The notes: generated from the sequence alone by a model not told the origin. Shown: positions 41,465 through 51,132, numbered from the stretch's first letter. The stretch is DNA of 64,000 nt from CAYSPG01 sp964432885 (GCA_964432885.1 CAYSPG010000018.1:1-64000); one strand, 5' to 3'. Made by a program: numbers and translations.

Positions 41465-44287
41465 ATGCAAACAGAGTACGAAAACATAGAAGTATTTGGC
41501 GCCCGCGAACACAATTTAAAAAACATTGATGTAGTTATTCCGCGCGAAAAATTAGTGGTAATAACCGGCCTTAGCGGAAGTGGTAAATCATCGCTTGCTT
41601 TTGATACTATTTACTCCGAAGGCCAAAGGCGGTATATGGAAAGTTTTTCGGCTTATGCCCGCCAGTTTTTAGGAAACATGGAGCGGCCTGATGTGGACAA
41701 GATTAACGGACTTTCGCCAGTTATAAGTATTGAACAAAAAACCACTAACCAAAATCCGCGAAGCACAGTTGGCACCGTAACCGAAATTTATGATTTCATG
41801 CGCCTGCTTTATGCGCGTGCAGGCCAGGCATACTCCTACACTACAGGTGAAAAAATGGTACGCCTTAGTGATACCCAAATCATAAACATAATTTTAAAAG
41901 AATATAAAAATGCCCAGGTAATGTTTTTGGCGCCTGTGGTAAAAGCACGCAAAGGTCATTACCGCGAACTGTTTGAACAAATACGTTTGTCGGGATTTAT
42001 TCGTGTGCGTATTGATGGTGTAATTACCGAAATAAAAAAAGGCCTACAAGCCGACCGCTACAAAACACATGACATAGAAATAGTGGTTGACAAAGTAGAA
42101 ATTTTGGCCAGGTCAAAAACACGTATTGCCGATTCGGTACGCACTGCCATGAAATTTGGTAAAGACACCATGATGGTGTACGATGAACAAAAAAAGCGCG
42201 CAAAGCATTTTAGCAGGCATTTAATGTGTCCCACATCAGGCATATCCTATGATGAACCTGCACCCAATACATTTTCATTTAATTCACCTTATGGTGCCTG
42301 TCGCAAATGCAATGGACTTGGCGCCATTCCCAAAATTGATTTAAACACAGTAATTCCTGATTTTAAAAAAACAATTAAGCAAGGCGGACTTGCGCCCGTT
42401 GGTGAATACCGCGACAATTGGATTTTTGCACAGATAACGGCCATTGGAAAAAAATTTGGTTTTAATTTAAATACAAAAATTCAAGACGTACCCGAAGAAG
42501 CACTTAATATAATTTTATATGGTACCGATGAAATAATACAACCTGAATTTACGGATGGGCATACACATCCAGTAACTTTTGATGGGATAATAAATTTTTT
42601 AATTGCTCAAATGGAAGAGAATCCCAGCACAGGGGTAAAAAAATGGGCGCAGAGTTTTATGCAATCATCAGTTTGCCCTGAGTGTAACGGAGCTCGGCTT
42701 AGAAAAGAATCGTTGTGGTTTAAAATCAACAATAAAAATATTGCCGAGCTGTCTGCAATGGATTTGGCATTGCTTAGGCATTGGTTTGATGAATTGCCTA
42801 AACACCTCACCGATAAGCAAACCATAATTGCAACCGAAGTGGTTAAAGAAATAAGCAAACGAATAAAATTTTTATTGGACGTGGGGCTTGAATATATAAC
42901 GCTGAATCGAAGTACCAGGAGTTTATCGGGTGGTGAGTCGCAGCGCATAAGGCTTGCAACACAAATTGGATCGCAGCTTGTGGGCGTACTTTACATACTT
43001 GATGAGCCTAGTATAGGATTGCATCAACGTGATAATGTTCGATTAATAAATGCGCTTAAAGATTTGCGCGACTTGGGCAACACCGTAATTGTTGTTGAGC
43101 ACGATCGCGAAACCATCGAAGCTGCCGACTATATTATTGACCTTGGTCCTGGTGCAGGTGTTCATGGAGGCGAGATTGTAGCACAAGGAACTGCCGGACA
43201 AATAAAATTCTCAAAATCATTAACCACAAAATATTTAAGTGGTGAAATAAAAATAAACAACTCGCTGCTGCGCAAAGGCAATGGAAAAAAATTAACACTT
43301 ACAGGAGCCAGCGGAAACAATTTAAAGAATGTAAGTGTTACCTTTCCGCTTGGCAAATTAATTTGTGTAACAGGCGTTTCAGGCAGCGGAAAATCAACAT
43401 TGATAAATGAAACACTGTACCCCATACTTAACAAACATTTTTTTAATGCCGTAACCAAACCGCTTGCCTTCGAAAAAATTAAAGGACTTGAACATATTGA
43501 TAAAGTAATTGAAATTGACCAATCGCCAATTGGACGCACACCGCGCAGTAACCCTGCCACATACACTGGTGTATTTAGCGACATACGAAATTTGTTTGCC
43601 CAATTGCCCGAAGCTAAAATCAGGGGATATGCGCCAGGAACTTTTTCGTTTAATGTAAAGGGAGGTCGCTGCGAAACCTGCCAGGGAGCCGGTATGAGGG
43701 TTATTGAAATGAACTTTTTGCCCGATGTACACGTGCATTGCGAAACATGTAATGGCAAGCGGTATAACCGCGAAGTGCTTGAAGTTAGATACCGTGGCAA
43801 ATCAATTAATGATGTGCTGGACTTAAGCATTGAAGATGCTGTTAAGTTTTTTGACAATATACCTGCCATACTTCAAAAAATAAAAACGTTAAATGATGTA
43901 GGGTTAAATTATATAACACTTGGACAACCCAGCACTACCCTTTCGGGTGGCGAAGCTCAACGCGTAAAATTAGCTACCGAACTTTCTAAAAAAGATACAG
44001 GTAACACGTTTTATATTTTGGATGAACCAACCACAGGCCTGCACTTTGAAGATGTGCGTATTCTTCTTGATGTGTTGCAAAAATTGGTTGACAAAGGAAA
44101 CACCGTGGTGGTGATAGAGCACAATATGGACATCATAAAATCAGCCGACCACATCATAGACCTTGGCCCTGAGGGTGGCACACGCGGTGGAACAGTTGTA
44201 GCCGAAGGCAGACCCGATGAAATTATTAAAAATGCCGAAAGCATTACCGGAAAATACCTGAAAAAAGAGATGGAGATTTTTGCGTAA
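41465..44287 (+). CDS. uvrA: excinuclease ABC subunit A
   Basis: 940 residues. DNA-damage recognition ATPase of nucleotide excision repair. Two ABC units: Walker A GLSGSGKSSLAFDT and GVSGSGKSTLINET; signatures LSGGESQRIRLA and LSGGEAQRVKLA; Walker B LYILDEPSIGLH and FYILDEPTTGLH. The second zinc site is complete (RCETCQGAG, HCETCNG). The first reads CPTSGIS then ACRKCNG, so one of four Cys is Ser. The ATG at 41465 follows a -7 box. Ends 6 bp before the convergent yifB gene. Confidence 0.97.
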   Translation: MQTEYENIEVFGAREHNLKNIDVVIPREKLVVITGLSGSGKSSLAFDTIYSEGQRRYMESFSAYARQFLGNMERPDVDKINGLSPVISIEQKTTNQNPRSTVGTVTEIYDFMRLLYARAGQAYSYTTGEKMVRLSDTQIINIILKEYKNAQVMFLAPVVKARKGHYRELFEQIRLSGFIRVRIDGVITEIKKGLQADRYKTHDIEIVVDKVEILARSKTRIADSVRTAMKFGKDTMMVYDEQKKRAKHFSRHLMCPTSGISYDEPAPNTFSFNSPYGACRKCNGLGAIPKIDLNTVIPDFKKTIKQGGLAPVGEYRDNWIFAQITAIGKKFGFNLNTKIQDVPEEALNIILYGTDEIIQPEFTDGHTHPVTFDGIINFLIAQMEENPSTGVKKWAQSFMQSSVCPECNGARLRKESLWFKINNKNIAELSAMDLALLRHWFDELPKHLTDKQTIIATEVVKEISKRIKFLLDVGLEYITLNRSTRSLSGGESQRIRLATQIGSQLVGVLYILDEPSIGLHQRDNVRLINALKDLRDLGNTVIVVEHDRETIEAADYIIDLGPGAGVHGGEIVAQGTAGQIKFSKSLTTKYLSGEIKINNSLLRKGNGKKLTLTGASGNNLKNVSVTFPLGKLICVTGVSGSGKSTLINETLYPILNKHFFNAVTKPLAFEKIKGLEHIDKVIEIDQSPIGRTPRSNPATYTGVFSDIRNLFAQLPEAKIRGYAPGTFSFNVKGGRCETCQGAGMRVIEMNFLPDVHVHCETCNGKRYNREVLEVRYRGKSINDVLDLSIEDAVKFFDNIPAILQKIKTLNDVGLNYITLGQPSTTLSGGEAQRVKLATELSKKDTGNTFYILDEPTTGLHFEDVRILLDVLQKLVDKGNTVVVIEHNMDIIKSADHIIDLGPEGGTRGGTVVAEGRPDEIIKNAESITGKYLKKEMEIFA

Positions 44288-44293
44288 AACAGA

Positions 44294-45832
44294 TTAACCA
44301 GCCCAGCCTTCTCTGTCTAAACTTCTAAATTGAATTGCCTCGGCCAAATGTTCAGTTTTTATTTCATTGCTTGCGGCAAGATCGGCAATAGTACGCGATA
44401 CTTTAAGTATTCTGTCGTAAGCCCGTGCCGATAGCCCAAGGCGCTCCATTGCCGTTTTTAAAAGTTGTATACCCTCTTCTGATATTTTACATATTTCGCG
44501 CAACATCTTGGATGACATTTGTGCATTGCAGTAAATACCGTTGTCGGTTCCGTACCTTGTACTTTGTATTTCACGGGCTTTAACCACGCGTTCTCGAATG
44601 TCATTACTCTTCTCAGAAATACGTTCTTTCGAAAGTTCGCTAAACGAAACCGGTGTAACCTCTACATGCAGGTCAATCCTGTCAAGAAGCGGCCCTGATA
44701 TTTTGTTTAGATACTTTTGAACTATACCTGGTGCGCACACACATTCTTTTTCAGGATGATTGTAAAAACCACATGGACAAGGATTCATGCTTGCCACCAA
44801 CATAAAACTTGCAGGATACTCAACCGAAAATTTAGCGCGCGAAACAATAATTCGCCTTTCTTCCAATGGTTGCCTCATTACTTCAAGTACGGTACGTTTA
44901 AACTCAGGCAATTCATCTAAAAATAAAACACCATTATGCGCAAGCGAAATTTCGCCCGGTTGGGGTACTCCGCCTCCGCCAACCAATGCAACATCGCTTA
45001 TGGTATGATGTGGCGAGCGAAACGGCCTTACAGAAATTAAAGAAGCCTGCTTGCTCATACGCCCCGCAACTGAATGTATTTTGGTTGTTTCAAGCGCTTC
45101 GTGTAAACTTAGCGGAGGCAGTATGGTTGGTAATCTTTTTGCCAGCATTGTTTTTCCGGCTCCCGGAGGGCCAATTAATATTACATTATGTCCGCCTGCG
45201 GCTGCAATTTCAAGCGATCGTTTGATGTTTTCCTGTCCTTTAACATCCGAAAAATCAAATTCACTTTGCGTTTGAGCAGCATAAAATTCTTCGCGTGTGT
45301 TTACCACCACAGGCTCAAGGGTACGTGTGCCGCTAAAAAATTCAATCACCTCATTGATGTTTTCAACCCCATACACATCAAGCTCGCTAACAATTGCCGC
45401 TTCGCGCGAATTTTGTTTCGGTAATATAAAACCTTTAAATCCTTCTTTGCGTGCCTCAATAGCAATAGGTAAAGCACCTTTAATGGGCTGTAAACTTCCG
45501 TCTAACGAAAGTTCGCCCATGATGATATACTTATCAATATCGGGGGCAATAATCTGTTCGCTTGCGGCAAGTATACCAAGTGCAATGGTAAGGTCATACG
45601 CAGAACCCTCCTTGCGTATGTCGGCAGGTGCCATATTTACAGTTATTTTTAATCCGGGCATTTTAAAACCCGTGTTTTTTAGTGCAGATTCAATGCGTTG
45701 CTGACTTTCTTTTACAGCATTGTCGGGTAATCCAACATGAAAAAATTTTGTACCCTGACCAACATTTACCTCAACCGTTATTGTGGTGGCATTAATTCCG
45801 TGTACAGCACTGCCAAAGGTTTTAACTAACAT
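44294..45832 (-). CDS. YifB/ComM-family Mg-chelatase-like AAA+ ATPase
   Basis: 512 residues. N-terminal ChlI-like domain (TITVEVNVGQGTKFFHVGLP, then IRKEGSAYDLTIALGIL), then an AAA+ module with Walker A GPPGAGKTMLAKRLP and Walker B GVLFLDELPEF, a Cys cluster (MNPCPCGFYNHPEKECVC), and a C-terminal helical domain (ARAYDRILKVSRTIADLA). ComM, the best studied member, drives branch migration in natural transformation. No competence neighbours here, so the exact role is open. Convergent with uvrA. Confidence 0.93.
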   Translation of the reverse strand: MLVKTFGSAVHGINATTITVEVNVGQGTKFFHVGLPDNAVKESQQRIESALKNTGFKMPGLKITVNMAPADIRKEGSAYDLTIALGILAASEQIIAPDIDKYIIMGELSLDGSLQPIKGALPIAIEARKEGFKGFILPKQNSREAAIVSELDVYGVENINEVIEFFSGTRTLEPVVVNTREEFYAAQTQSEFDFSDVKGQENIKRSLEIAAAGGHNVILIGPPGAGKTMLAKRLPTILPPLSLHEALETTKIHSVAGRMSKQASLISVRPFRSPHHTISDVALVGGGGVPQPGEISLAHNGVLFLDELPEFKRTVLEVMRQPLEERRIIVSRAKFSVEYPASFMLVASMNPCPCGFYNHPEKECVCAPGIVQKYLNKISGPLLDRIDLHVEVTPVSFSELSKERISEKSNDIRERVVKAREIQSTRYGTDNGIYCNAQMSSKMLREICKISEEGIQLLKTAMERLGLSARAYDRILKVSRTIADLAASNEIKTEHLAEAIQFRSLDREGWAG

Positions 45833-45878
45833 AGGGTTACAAATTCAGTTTGTACAAAAAAGGTTATGCAATAAAAAA

Positions 45879-47699
45879 CTAATTACCGGAATTTTGAACC
45901 GGCTTATCTATATCATTAAGTTGCTGTTTTAATTTTTTTATTTCTTCTTTAGCACGGTTTATTTTTTCTTCAAACTCTTTTTTCAGCGATTCGGCATTTT
46001 TTGATTTAGCAAAAAAGCCAAGGTTGTTTTCTAAAGTATTTACCTCGCTGTTAAGTTGATTCATTCTGTATTTTAAGTCGTTTTTTTCATTGCCTGGCCT
46101 TGGGGTAAATTGTTTTGAGCCAGAGGCGCGATGCCCTCCAGATGGATTTATTTTTTTGAAATGTTTATCAATGGCTTCTCTAAAGCGTTTTTGCAGTTCA
46201 TCTTTTTTTGCAAATGGTACAGGACCCGCTTCACTCCACCTACGCTGAAAGTTTTTAATTTGTTCAACAGCCTCTTCCGCATTTTCGGATGGAATAAATT
46301 TTTCAGCTTCGTCAACAAGTTGAGTTTTTATCTCCAGGTTTTTCTTTTGCTCTGCTTCGATGCTTGCATAATGTTCAGCCTTGCGTTTAAAAAATCCATC
46401 GCAGGCCGTACGAAATCTGTCCCATAAATCATTTTTCTTTTCACCCGAATATCCAATATCTTTCCATTGTTGTTGCAATCGTTTTAATTCATCGGTTGCT
46501 TTGCGCCAATCTTCGCTTTCGCGCAATGCTTCGGCTTGTATGCATAACTCAGTTTTTTGCTGCTGTTTGCCGGCATATTTTTTTTTTAGATGGTGAAAAA
46601 ATTCATTTTTCCGGTTAAAAAACTCTTCGCATAATTTTCTAAACGATGCCCACAATTCATCATTTGATTTTTTATCGGCATAGCCTGTTTTTTTCCATGC
46701 ATTTTGAATTTCAGCAAGCGCCTTTGTTTTTTCCAGCCAATCAGCGGCTTTCAATATTTCCTCTCTCAATAACTGTTCAACCTTTGCTATCAAATCTTTT
46801 TTTGCTTCAAGACTTACGGCTTGTTTTGATTTTAAAGATTCAAAAAATTCACGTCTGCGTTCGTACACTTTGTCTGAAGCCGCTTTAAAGCGCTCCCACA
46901 TTTCGTTTTTCTTTTCGCGGCTTACAGGTCCAGTTTCACGCCATAAATCCTGCAACTGCTTAAGTGCAATAAGCGATTTATTAAGTGATGGTTCAAGCAA
47001 AAGTTCTTCTGCTTTTTCGCACAAAATAAGTTTTGCCTCTAAGTTTTTTTTGTAATCAAGCTCTTGTAATTCGCGATTTCGTTTTATAAGCTCATAAAAT
47101 TTATCGGTAAAAAGCTTATAGGTTTGCCATAAATCATTCACATTAGCGGCTGGTACAGCCCCCGTATTTCGCCATGTAGCCTGAAGGTCATGAAATTTTT
47201 CAAAAGCATGCTGCATGTTCTCCTCGTTCTGAATCAGGTTTTTCATCTCTGACAAAATACCTTGCTTGGTTTTTAAGTTCTGCAACCGTTCTTTTTCAAG
47301 CAACTCAAAATGTGCTGCTTTGCGCTTGTTAAATTTTCGAACAGATGCAAAAAACTTTTCGTCTAAATCACTTCCTTCCTGTTTAAAGTCTTCTTTCATT
47401 CCGCCTTCTTCAATAAATTTTGAAAGAGCGATTTCGCGCTCAGCGGAAATTAAATTCTCATACGCATCCTTTATTACAAGTACTTTATGTTTTACGGCAC
47501 CTATTTCTTCATTTTCAAAGTCAATTAGTATTTGCAATAGCTCTTGTTTCGAAAGCTGTGAATAGTTTTCATTTACCTCTTCGGTTTCATGAATCAATGT
47601 TTCGTCTGCGACAGGCTGATTAATTAATTCGCTTTCTGTCTGGGCTTCTTTTACCGGGTTAGTTTGGTTCTCGCTTAACCCACTTTCTAAATCAAACAT
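45879..47699 (-). CDS. DUF349-repeat protein
   Basis: 606 residues, almost entirely helical and charged. Five DUF349 repeats, each with a W-x(6)-G-x-V motif and a long helix: ATWRNTGAVPAANVNDLW, DLWRETGPVSREKKNEMW, NAWKKTGYADKKSNDELW, QQWKDIGYSGEKKNDLW and RRWSEAGPVPFAKKDEL. The acidic N-terminus is followed by a coiled coil; the C-terminal 60 residues are another coiled coil. Function unknown. A -7 box lies at 47766-47773, and an 8-bp hairpin (47734-47753) is in its leader. Confidence 0.88.
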   Translation of the reverse strand: MFDLESGLSENQTNPVKEAQTESELINQPVADETLIHETEEVNENYSQLSKQELLQILIDFENEEIGAVKHKVLVIKDAYENLISAEREIALSKFIEEGGMKEDFKQEGSDLDEKFFASVRKFNKRKAAHFELLEKERLQNLKTKQGILSEMKNLIQNEENMQHAFEKFHDLQATWRNTGAVPAANVNDLWQTYKLFTDKFYELIKRNRELQELDYKKNLEAKLILCEKAEELLLEPSLNKSLIALKQLQDLWRETGPVSREKKNEMWERFKAASDKVYERRREFFESLKSKQAVSLEAKKDLIAKVEQLLREEILKAADWLEKTKALAEIQNAWKKTGYADKKSNDELWASFRKLCEEFFNRKNEFFHHLKKKYAGKQQQKTELCIQAEALRESEDWRKATDELKRLQQQWKDIGYSGEKKNDLWDRFRTACDGFFKRKAEHYASIEAEQKKNLEIKTQLVDEAEKFIPSENAEEAVEQIKNFQRRWSEAGPVPFAKKDELQKRFREAIDKHFKKINPSGGHRASGSKQFTPRPGNEKNDLKYRMNQLNSEVNTLENNLGFFAKSKNAESLKKEFEEKINRAKEEIKKLKQQLNDIDKPVQNSGN

Positions 47700-47733
47700 T
47701 TTAAAAATCTTTAAACAATTATATTAAACAACT

Positions 47734-47753
47734 AAGCCTTCCGCAGAAGGCTT
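47734..47753. other. hairpin in the leader of the DUF349 gene
   Basis: AAGCCTTC-CGCA-GAAGGCTT, perfect 8-bp stem, 35 nt before the ATG at 47699. Confidence 0.45.
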
Positions 47754-47765
47754 GTAAATTTAGTA

Positions 47766-47773
47766 CAAATATA
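47766..47773 (-). promoter_or_regulatory. -7 box for the DUF349 gene
   Basis: TATATTTG, exact TAnnTTTG, with a leader of about 60 nt. No TTG at -33. Confidence 0.45.
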
Positions 47774-47820
47774 ATATTCTCCTCTAAGTAATAAAATAAA
47801 TTAGCGAATAAACTTAATCG

Positions 47821-47828
47821 TAAATTTG
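47821..47828 (+). promoter_or_regulatory. -7 box for tRNA-Pro
   Basis: TAAATTTG, exact TAnnTTTG, 20 nt before the mature tRNA 5' end. Confidence 0.45.
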
Positions 47829-47847
47829 GCCGGCTTTTAATTGAATA

Positions 47848-47922
47848 CGGGGTGTAGCGCAGTCCGGTTAGCGCGCCACGTTCGGGACGTGGAGGCCGGA
47901 GGTTCGAATCCTCTCACCCCGA
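47848..47922 (+). tRNA. tRNA-Pro (anticodon CGG)
   Basis: Acceptor arms CGGGGTG and CACCCCG, anticodon stem CCACG/CGTGG around loop TTCGGGA (anticodon CGG), T arm GGAGG-TTCGAAT-CCTCT. Discriminator A; CCA is not encoded. Decodes CCG. Confidence 0.95.
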
Positions 47923-47926
47923 CCCA

Positions 47927-48076
47927 ATGTATTATGTATATATTTTACAAAGTTTAAGGGACGGCAGATATTATATTGGCAGTTGTGCTGATGTAAGCAA
48001 ACGATTTTCTTTTCATAATGCTGGTTTGCACTGGTCAACACGAAACTATCTTTCTTCAATCAATTCAAAATTGTAG
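47927..48076 (+). pseudogene. GIY-YIG endonuclease fragment directly after tRNA-Pro
   Basis: A 49-codon frame starts 4 nt after the tRNA. It reads YYVYILQSLRDGRYYIGS, then CADVSKRFSFHNAGLHWS: the GIY-YIG core of the COG2827 type (VYIL ... YYIG ... KR). Members are about 80-100 residues; this one stops soon after the HNAG helix. Its end overlaps, on the other strand, the last codons of the membrane protein at 48046-49158, so its tail was probably replaced. It is too short for the standard ORF cutoff. Likely a dead or domesticated remnant. Confidence 0.7.
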
Positions 48077-49158
48077 TAATTACTGTACAGTAACAATGTG
48101 CTAACTATTAGTAATCCTATGGTTATTACAAGTACCATTTTATAAAGCACCAAAAAGAAAACCACCAACACAATATACGTTGGATAAATAATGGCTTTGT
48201 CTTTATTAAACGGCAAACGATAAAGCGATGTAATAAAAGCAAGCAGCATGGCAATGCAAAACAAAATGAGCACAGGTAATTGCTCAATAGTTATTTTATC
48301 GCCAATAACATTTACAAGTAATAAAATTTCGGGAAGAAGAATGATACTCATGAGTAAAGCGTAACGCCACCATTTACCAAAAACTGTTTGTGGTGTATTG
48401 CGCATGTAAAGCAACTGTGTTTCTTCAAACTTGCGTAGTTCAAATAACAGGGTTGTATGTGCAAGCATTGAAAAAAGTAATCCAAGCATTACAACCCGAA
48501 TATCATAGGCGCCTGCATCGCAAAACGCAAATGAAATACTCAGACAAATAATGCTGAATATTTTTGTTACGCCAAATACTACTTTTAAATCATTGAGCAT
48601 TTGCATTAACATGATTGCAATGTATGGTTTAGGCAAACGAAGACTCAGGTAATTTAAAAATTCGGATAACCCGCCATCATCCCGTTTTGAAATTTGCTGG
48701 TGAATAACATAAGAAGCCATCAACTGCAATACAATTCCTGCGGTTAAAATTTCAAACGCAACCGGAAACTCCCTTTTATTTACTGCATAAACAACTGCAC
48801 TCAAAGCATACAACAACACCGGCAGCAATAACCAAAACAAAGTGAATGTAATAGCCAAAAACTTTTTTGCAGGCTTAACAGCATTTATTTCAAAAATAAA
48901 CTGGTAATGTGGTTTTTCGGTTTGCTGTAAAATAAACTGAATACACTTGAGCATATAAAGCAACCAGAAAAAATAAACCACCATGCGCAAAATGGTATCG
49001 CCCAAAAATGCTTCCAATAATTTTTGGTGGTAGCTCAATAAATTTTGCGGAGGAATAACGCCAAACATCAGCAAGAAAAAAACCAAAAACAATCCTGCAT
49101 GGCGCTGGTAAAATGTGCTGACTAATGATTTAAATAAGATGGATGTTACATGGCGCAT
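48046..49158 (-). CDS. multi-pass membrane protein, probable ABC permease subunit
   Basis: 370 residues with about eight to ten hydrophobic segments, no enzyme motif seen. The layout (alternating long membrane helices with short basic loops, FYQRHAGLFLVFFLLMFG at the start and IIYPTYIVLVVFFLVLYKMV near the end) resembles permeases that pair with small ABC ATPases. The same-strand ATPase at 51133-51768 has no other permease, so it may be the partner; the kinase gene at 49507-51087 and an inverted-repeat element lie between. It has its own -7 box (49178-49185). Confidence 0.6.
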   Translation of the reverse strand: MRHVTSILFKSLVSTFYQRHAGLFLVFFLLMFGVIPPQNLLSYHQKLLEAFLGDTILRMVVYFFWLLYMLKCIQFILQQTEKPHYQFIFEINAVKPAKKFLAITFTLFWLLLPVLLYALSAVVYAVNKREFPVAFEILTAGIVLQLMASYVIHQQISKRDDGGLSEFLNYLSLRLPKPYIAIMLMQMLNDLKVVFGVTKIFSIICLSISFAFCDAGAYDIRVVMLGLLFSMLAHTTLLFELRKFEETQLLYMRNTPQTVFGKWWRYALLMSIILLPEILLLVNVIGDKITIEQLPVLILFCIAMLLAFITSLYRLPFNKDKAIIYPTYIVLVVFFLVLYKMVLVITIGLLIVSTLLLYSNYYNFELIEER

Positions 49159-49177
49159 ATTGCCTTTTGTTGGATGT

Positions 49178-49185
49178 CAAATTTA
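49178..49185 (-). promoter_or_regulatory. -7 box for the 48046-49158 membrane protein
   Basis: TAAATTTG, exact TAnnTTTG, 19 nt before the start codon at 49158. Confidence 0.45.
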
Positions 49186-49235
49186 GATGAAAACAAATCA
49201 CAATTGCCTGGATAAGTCTTCAAAAATAAAAGTTA

Positions 49236-49378
49236 AGATTTCTCACTACGTTCGGAATGACAATCAAATTATTGTTTTGTAGTAAGAGTGGGCTTGTTTT
49301 TGGCAACGCCAAAAAAAAGCCCACTCTTACCACCCTTCTCTTTCACGATAATGTCATTCCGAACGTAGTGAGAAATCT
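49236..49378. repeat. nested inverted-repeat element, 143 bp
   Basis: Outer arms 49236-49262 and 49352-49378 are a perfect 27-bp inverted repeat (CTCACTACGTTCGGAATGAC core). Inside, 49282-49330 folds into a 49-nt hairpin: GTAAGAGTGGGCTT, TTTTTGGC, AAC loop, GCCAAAAA, AAGCCCACTCTTAC, with one unpaired position. No coding frame inside. It lies between two divergent genes, so it is not a terminator for them. It fills most of the 348-bp gap 49159-49506. Confidence 0.85.
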
Positions 49379-49506
49379 TTTGCATTTACTCAGCCAATTG
49401 TAAAACCGCACAAAAGTTTTTAGACATGAGTTGTTTATTTATCAATTGCAAACAAGTATTGCAAAGTTGTTTTAAAAATATCTTTGAAATGTCTTTTTCT
49501 GATTAA

Positions 49507-51087
49507 ATGAAAAAAATTATTGCCTTCATTTTTACTGCTCAGTTTTTTTGTGCAATTGGTTTCGCGCAAAAGCAGGGGCAGGAACGTGTTGACTCGATCC
49601 TCTCCGTTGTAAACTCTTGGAGCAGTTTAAACAATTTGCATGATACGTTGCTGGCAGCATCATATATTGAGCTTGCTTACGAACTTCATAAAATTGACCC
49701 CGATAAGGGAATACTATTTGGGCAAAAAGCTTTGGAACTATCTACAAAAATTAACTGGAAAAAAGGTGTTGCTTCTGCTTATAACAGAATTGGTTTGTGT
49801 TACTGGGCTAAATCTGATTTGCCGGTTGCACTGGAATACCAGTTTAAATCACTTAAGTTAAATGAGGAGATAGATTTTAAAATTGGTATTGCAACAGTAC
49901 TTGGCAACATTGGTTTGGTGTATAATGACCAGCGCGATTTCACAAAGGCATTGGATTATCATTTCAGGGCGTTGAAGATAAACGAAGAATTAAAAAATGT
50001 AAGCGGTGAAGCCCGTAACCTTGGCAATATTGGCATTGTGTATGACGCTACGGGCGAATACGAAAAAGCGCTTCAATATTACTCAAAGGCATTGATGTTG
50101 TACTTGCAGCTAAATGATAAGGTTGGTATAGCGCGCAATCTTGGTAACATGGCATTTGTATATCAGGAAATGGGGCTTTATGCACAGGCACTTGAATATA
50201 ATGCGAGGGCTCTGCAAATGAATAGTGAATTGGGCAACACCATTCAAATTGGAATTAACTTAGGAAACATGGGAGAAGAATATTATCATATAGCAGCCGA
50301 TACCACCAAAAGTAGAACTAACATTTTGCCCGACAGCCTTAGAAACAAAAGGTCGGCATTGATTAAAGCGGAAGAATATTTAACGAAATCAATTACCATA
50401 TTTACCGAAGTTAATGACCAGAATTTTTTGCAGGAGCTGTATCAATATCTTTCAGATGTTCAGTTGCTGAAAGGTAATTACAGTGCAGGATTAACGTACT
50501 ATAAAAAATCAATAGCATATCGCGATTCTGTTTACAATGAAGATAACAAACGAAAAATAGCGCAACTTGAAAAAACGCGGGAAGAAGATTTAAAGCAAAA
50601 GGAAATTGAATTATTAAAAAGCCAGAATGAAATACAGCGGCTTACTGCTCAACGCAGAATGGCTATAACGTATGGTTTGGGTTGTGCATTTATCGGGTTA
50701 AGCTTTTTAACGTTTGCCTTTTTTAATCAGAATAAGAAGAAGGAAAAAATAAACCGAGAATTACAACAGGCTTATACTGATTTAAAGTTAACACAAGCTG
50801 AATTGGTGAAGCAGGAAAAGCTTGCATCACTTGGCAAACTTACTTCTAACATTGCGCACGAGATTCAAAACCCGCTCAACTTTGTAAATAATTTTTCGGA
50901 AGTAACAATGGGTCTTGCTGACGAGTTAGTGACTTCACAATCGGAACAAGAGAAAAAGGAAATATTAAACGACCTTAAAGAAATGCTCGGCAAAATAAAT
51001 AGCCACGGCAAGCGTGCCGATGGTATTGTAAAAAAAATGCAAAAACACCTGCGCGATGGAACAGGGCATGAGTTGTTCGATAATTAA
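49507..51087 (+). CDS. TPR sensor histidine kinase lacking the ATPase domain
   Basis: 526 residues. Signal peptide (MKKIIAFIFTAQFFCAIGFA), about six tetratricopeptide repeats (AYNRIGLCYWAKSDLPVALE, VLGNIGLVYNDQRDFTKALD and onward), a helix, TM (AITYGLGCAFIGLSFLTFAF), a coiled coil, and a HisKA-like DHp with NIAHEIQNPLNFVNNFSEV. It stops at HLRDGTGHELFDN, where kinases of this type go on to a linker and HATPase_c. Downstream is only 45 bp before the oppositely oriented ABC gene. So it is truncated: a pseudogene or a phosphotransfer-only protein. Confidence 0.85.
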   Translation: MKKIIAFIFTAQFFCAIGFAQKQGQERVDSILSVVNSWSSLNNLHDTLLAASYIELAYELHKIDPDKGILFGQKALELSTKINWKKGVASAYNRIGLCYWAKSDLPVALEYQFKSLKLNEEIDFKIGIATVLGNIGLVYNDQRDFTKALDYHFRALKINEELKNVSGEARNLGNIGIVYDATGEYEKALQYYSKALMLYLQLNDKVGIARNLGNMAFVYQEMGLYAQALEYNARALQMNSELGNTIQIGINLGNMGEEYYHIAADTTKSRTNILPDSLRNKRSALIKAEEYLTKSITIFTEVNDQNFLQELYQYLSDVQLLKGNYSAGLTYYKKSIAYRDSVYNEDNKRKIAQLEKTREEDLKQKEIELLKSQNEIQRLTAQRRMAITYGLGCAFIGLSFLTFAFFNQNKKKEKINRELQQAYTDLKLTQAELVKQEKLASLGKLTSNIAHEIQNPLNFVNNFSEVTMGLADELVTSQSEQEKKEILNDLKEMLGKINSHGKRADGIVKKMQKHLRDGTGHELFDN

Positions 51088-51132
51088 TTTGTTACACCAA
51101 ATCTGCTGCAAAATTTGTTTTTTAAAAGGATT

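Noticed and set aside
41465..44287. uvrA first zinc site as a sign of a broken gene
   Set aside because: One Cys is Ser (CPTSG), but all other motifs are intact and I believe this variant is usual in Bacteroidota.
47868..48059. 63-aa minus-strand frame over tRNA-Pro
   Set aside because: It lies on the complement of the tRNA and of the GIY-YIG fragment. A shadow of these.
49236..49378. 143-bp inverted repeat as a terminator for neighbouring genes
   Set aside because: It lies upstream of both flanking genes, which diverge from it.
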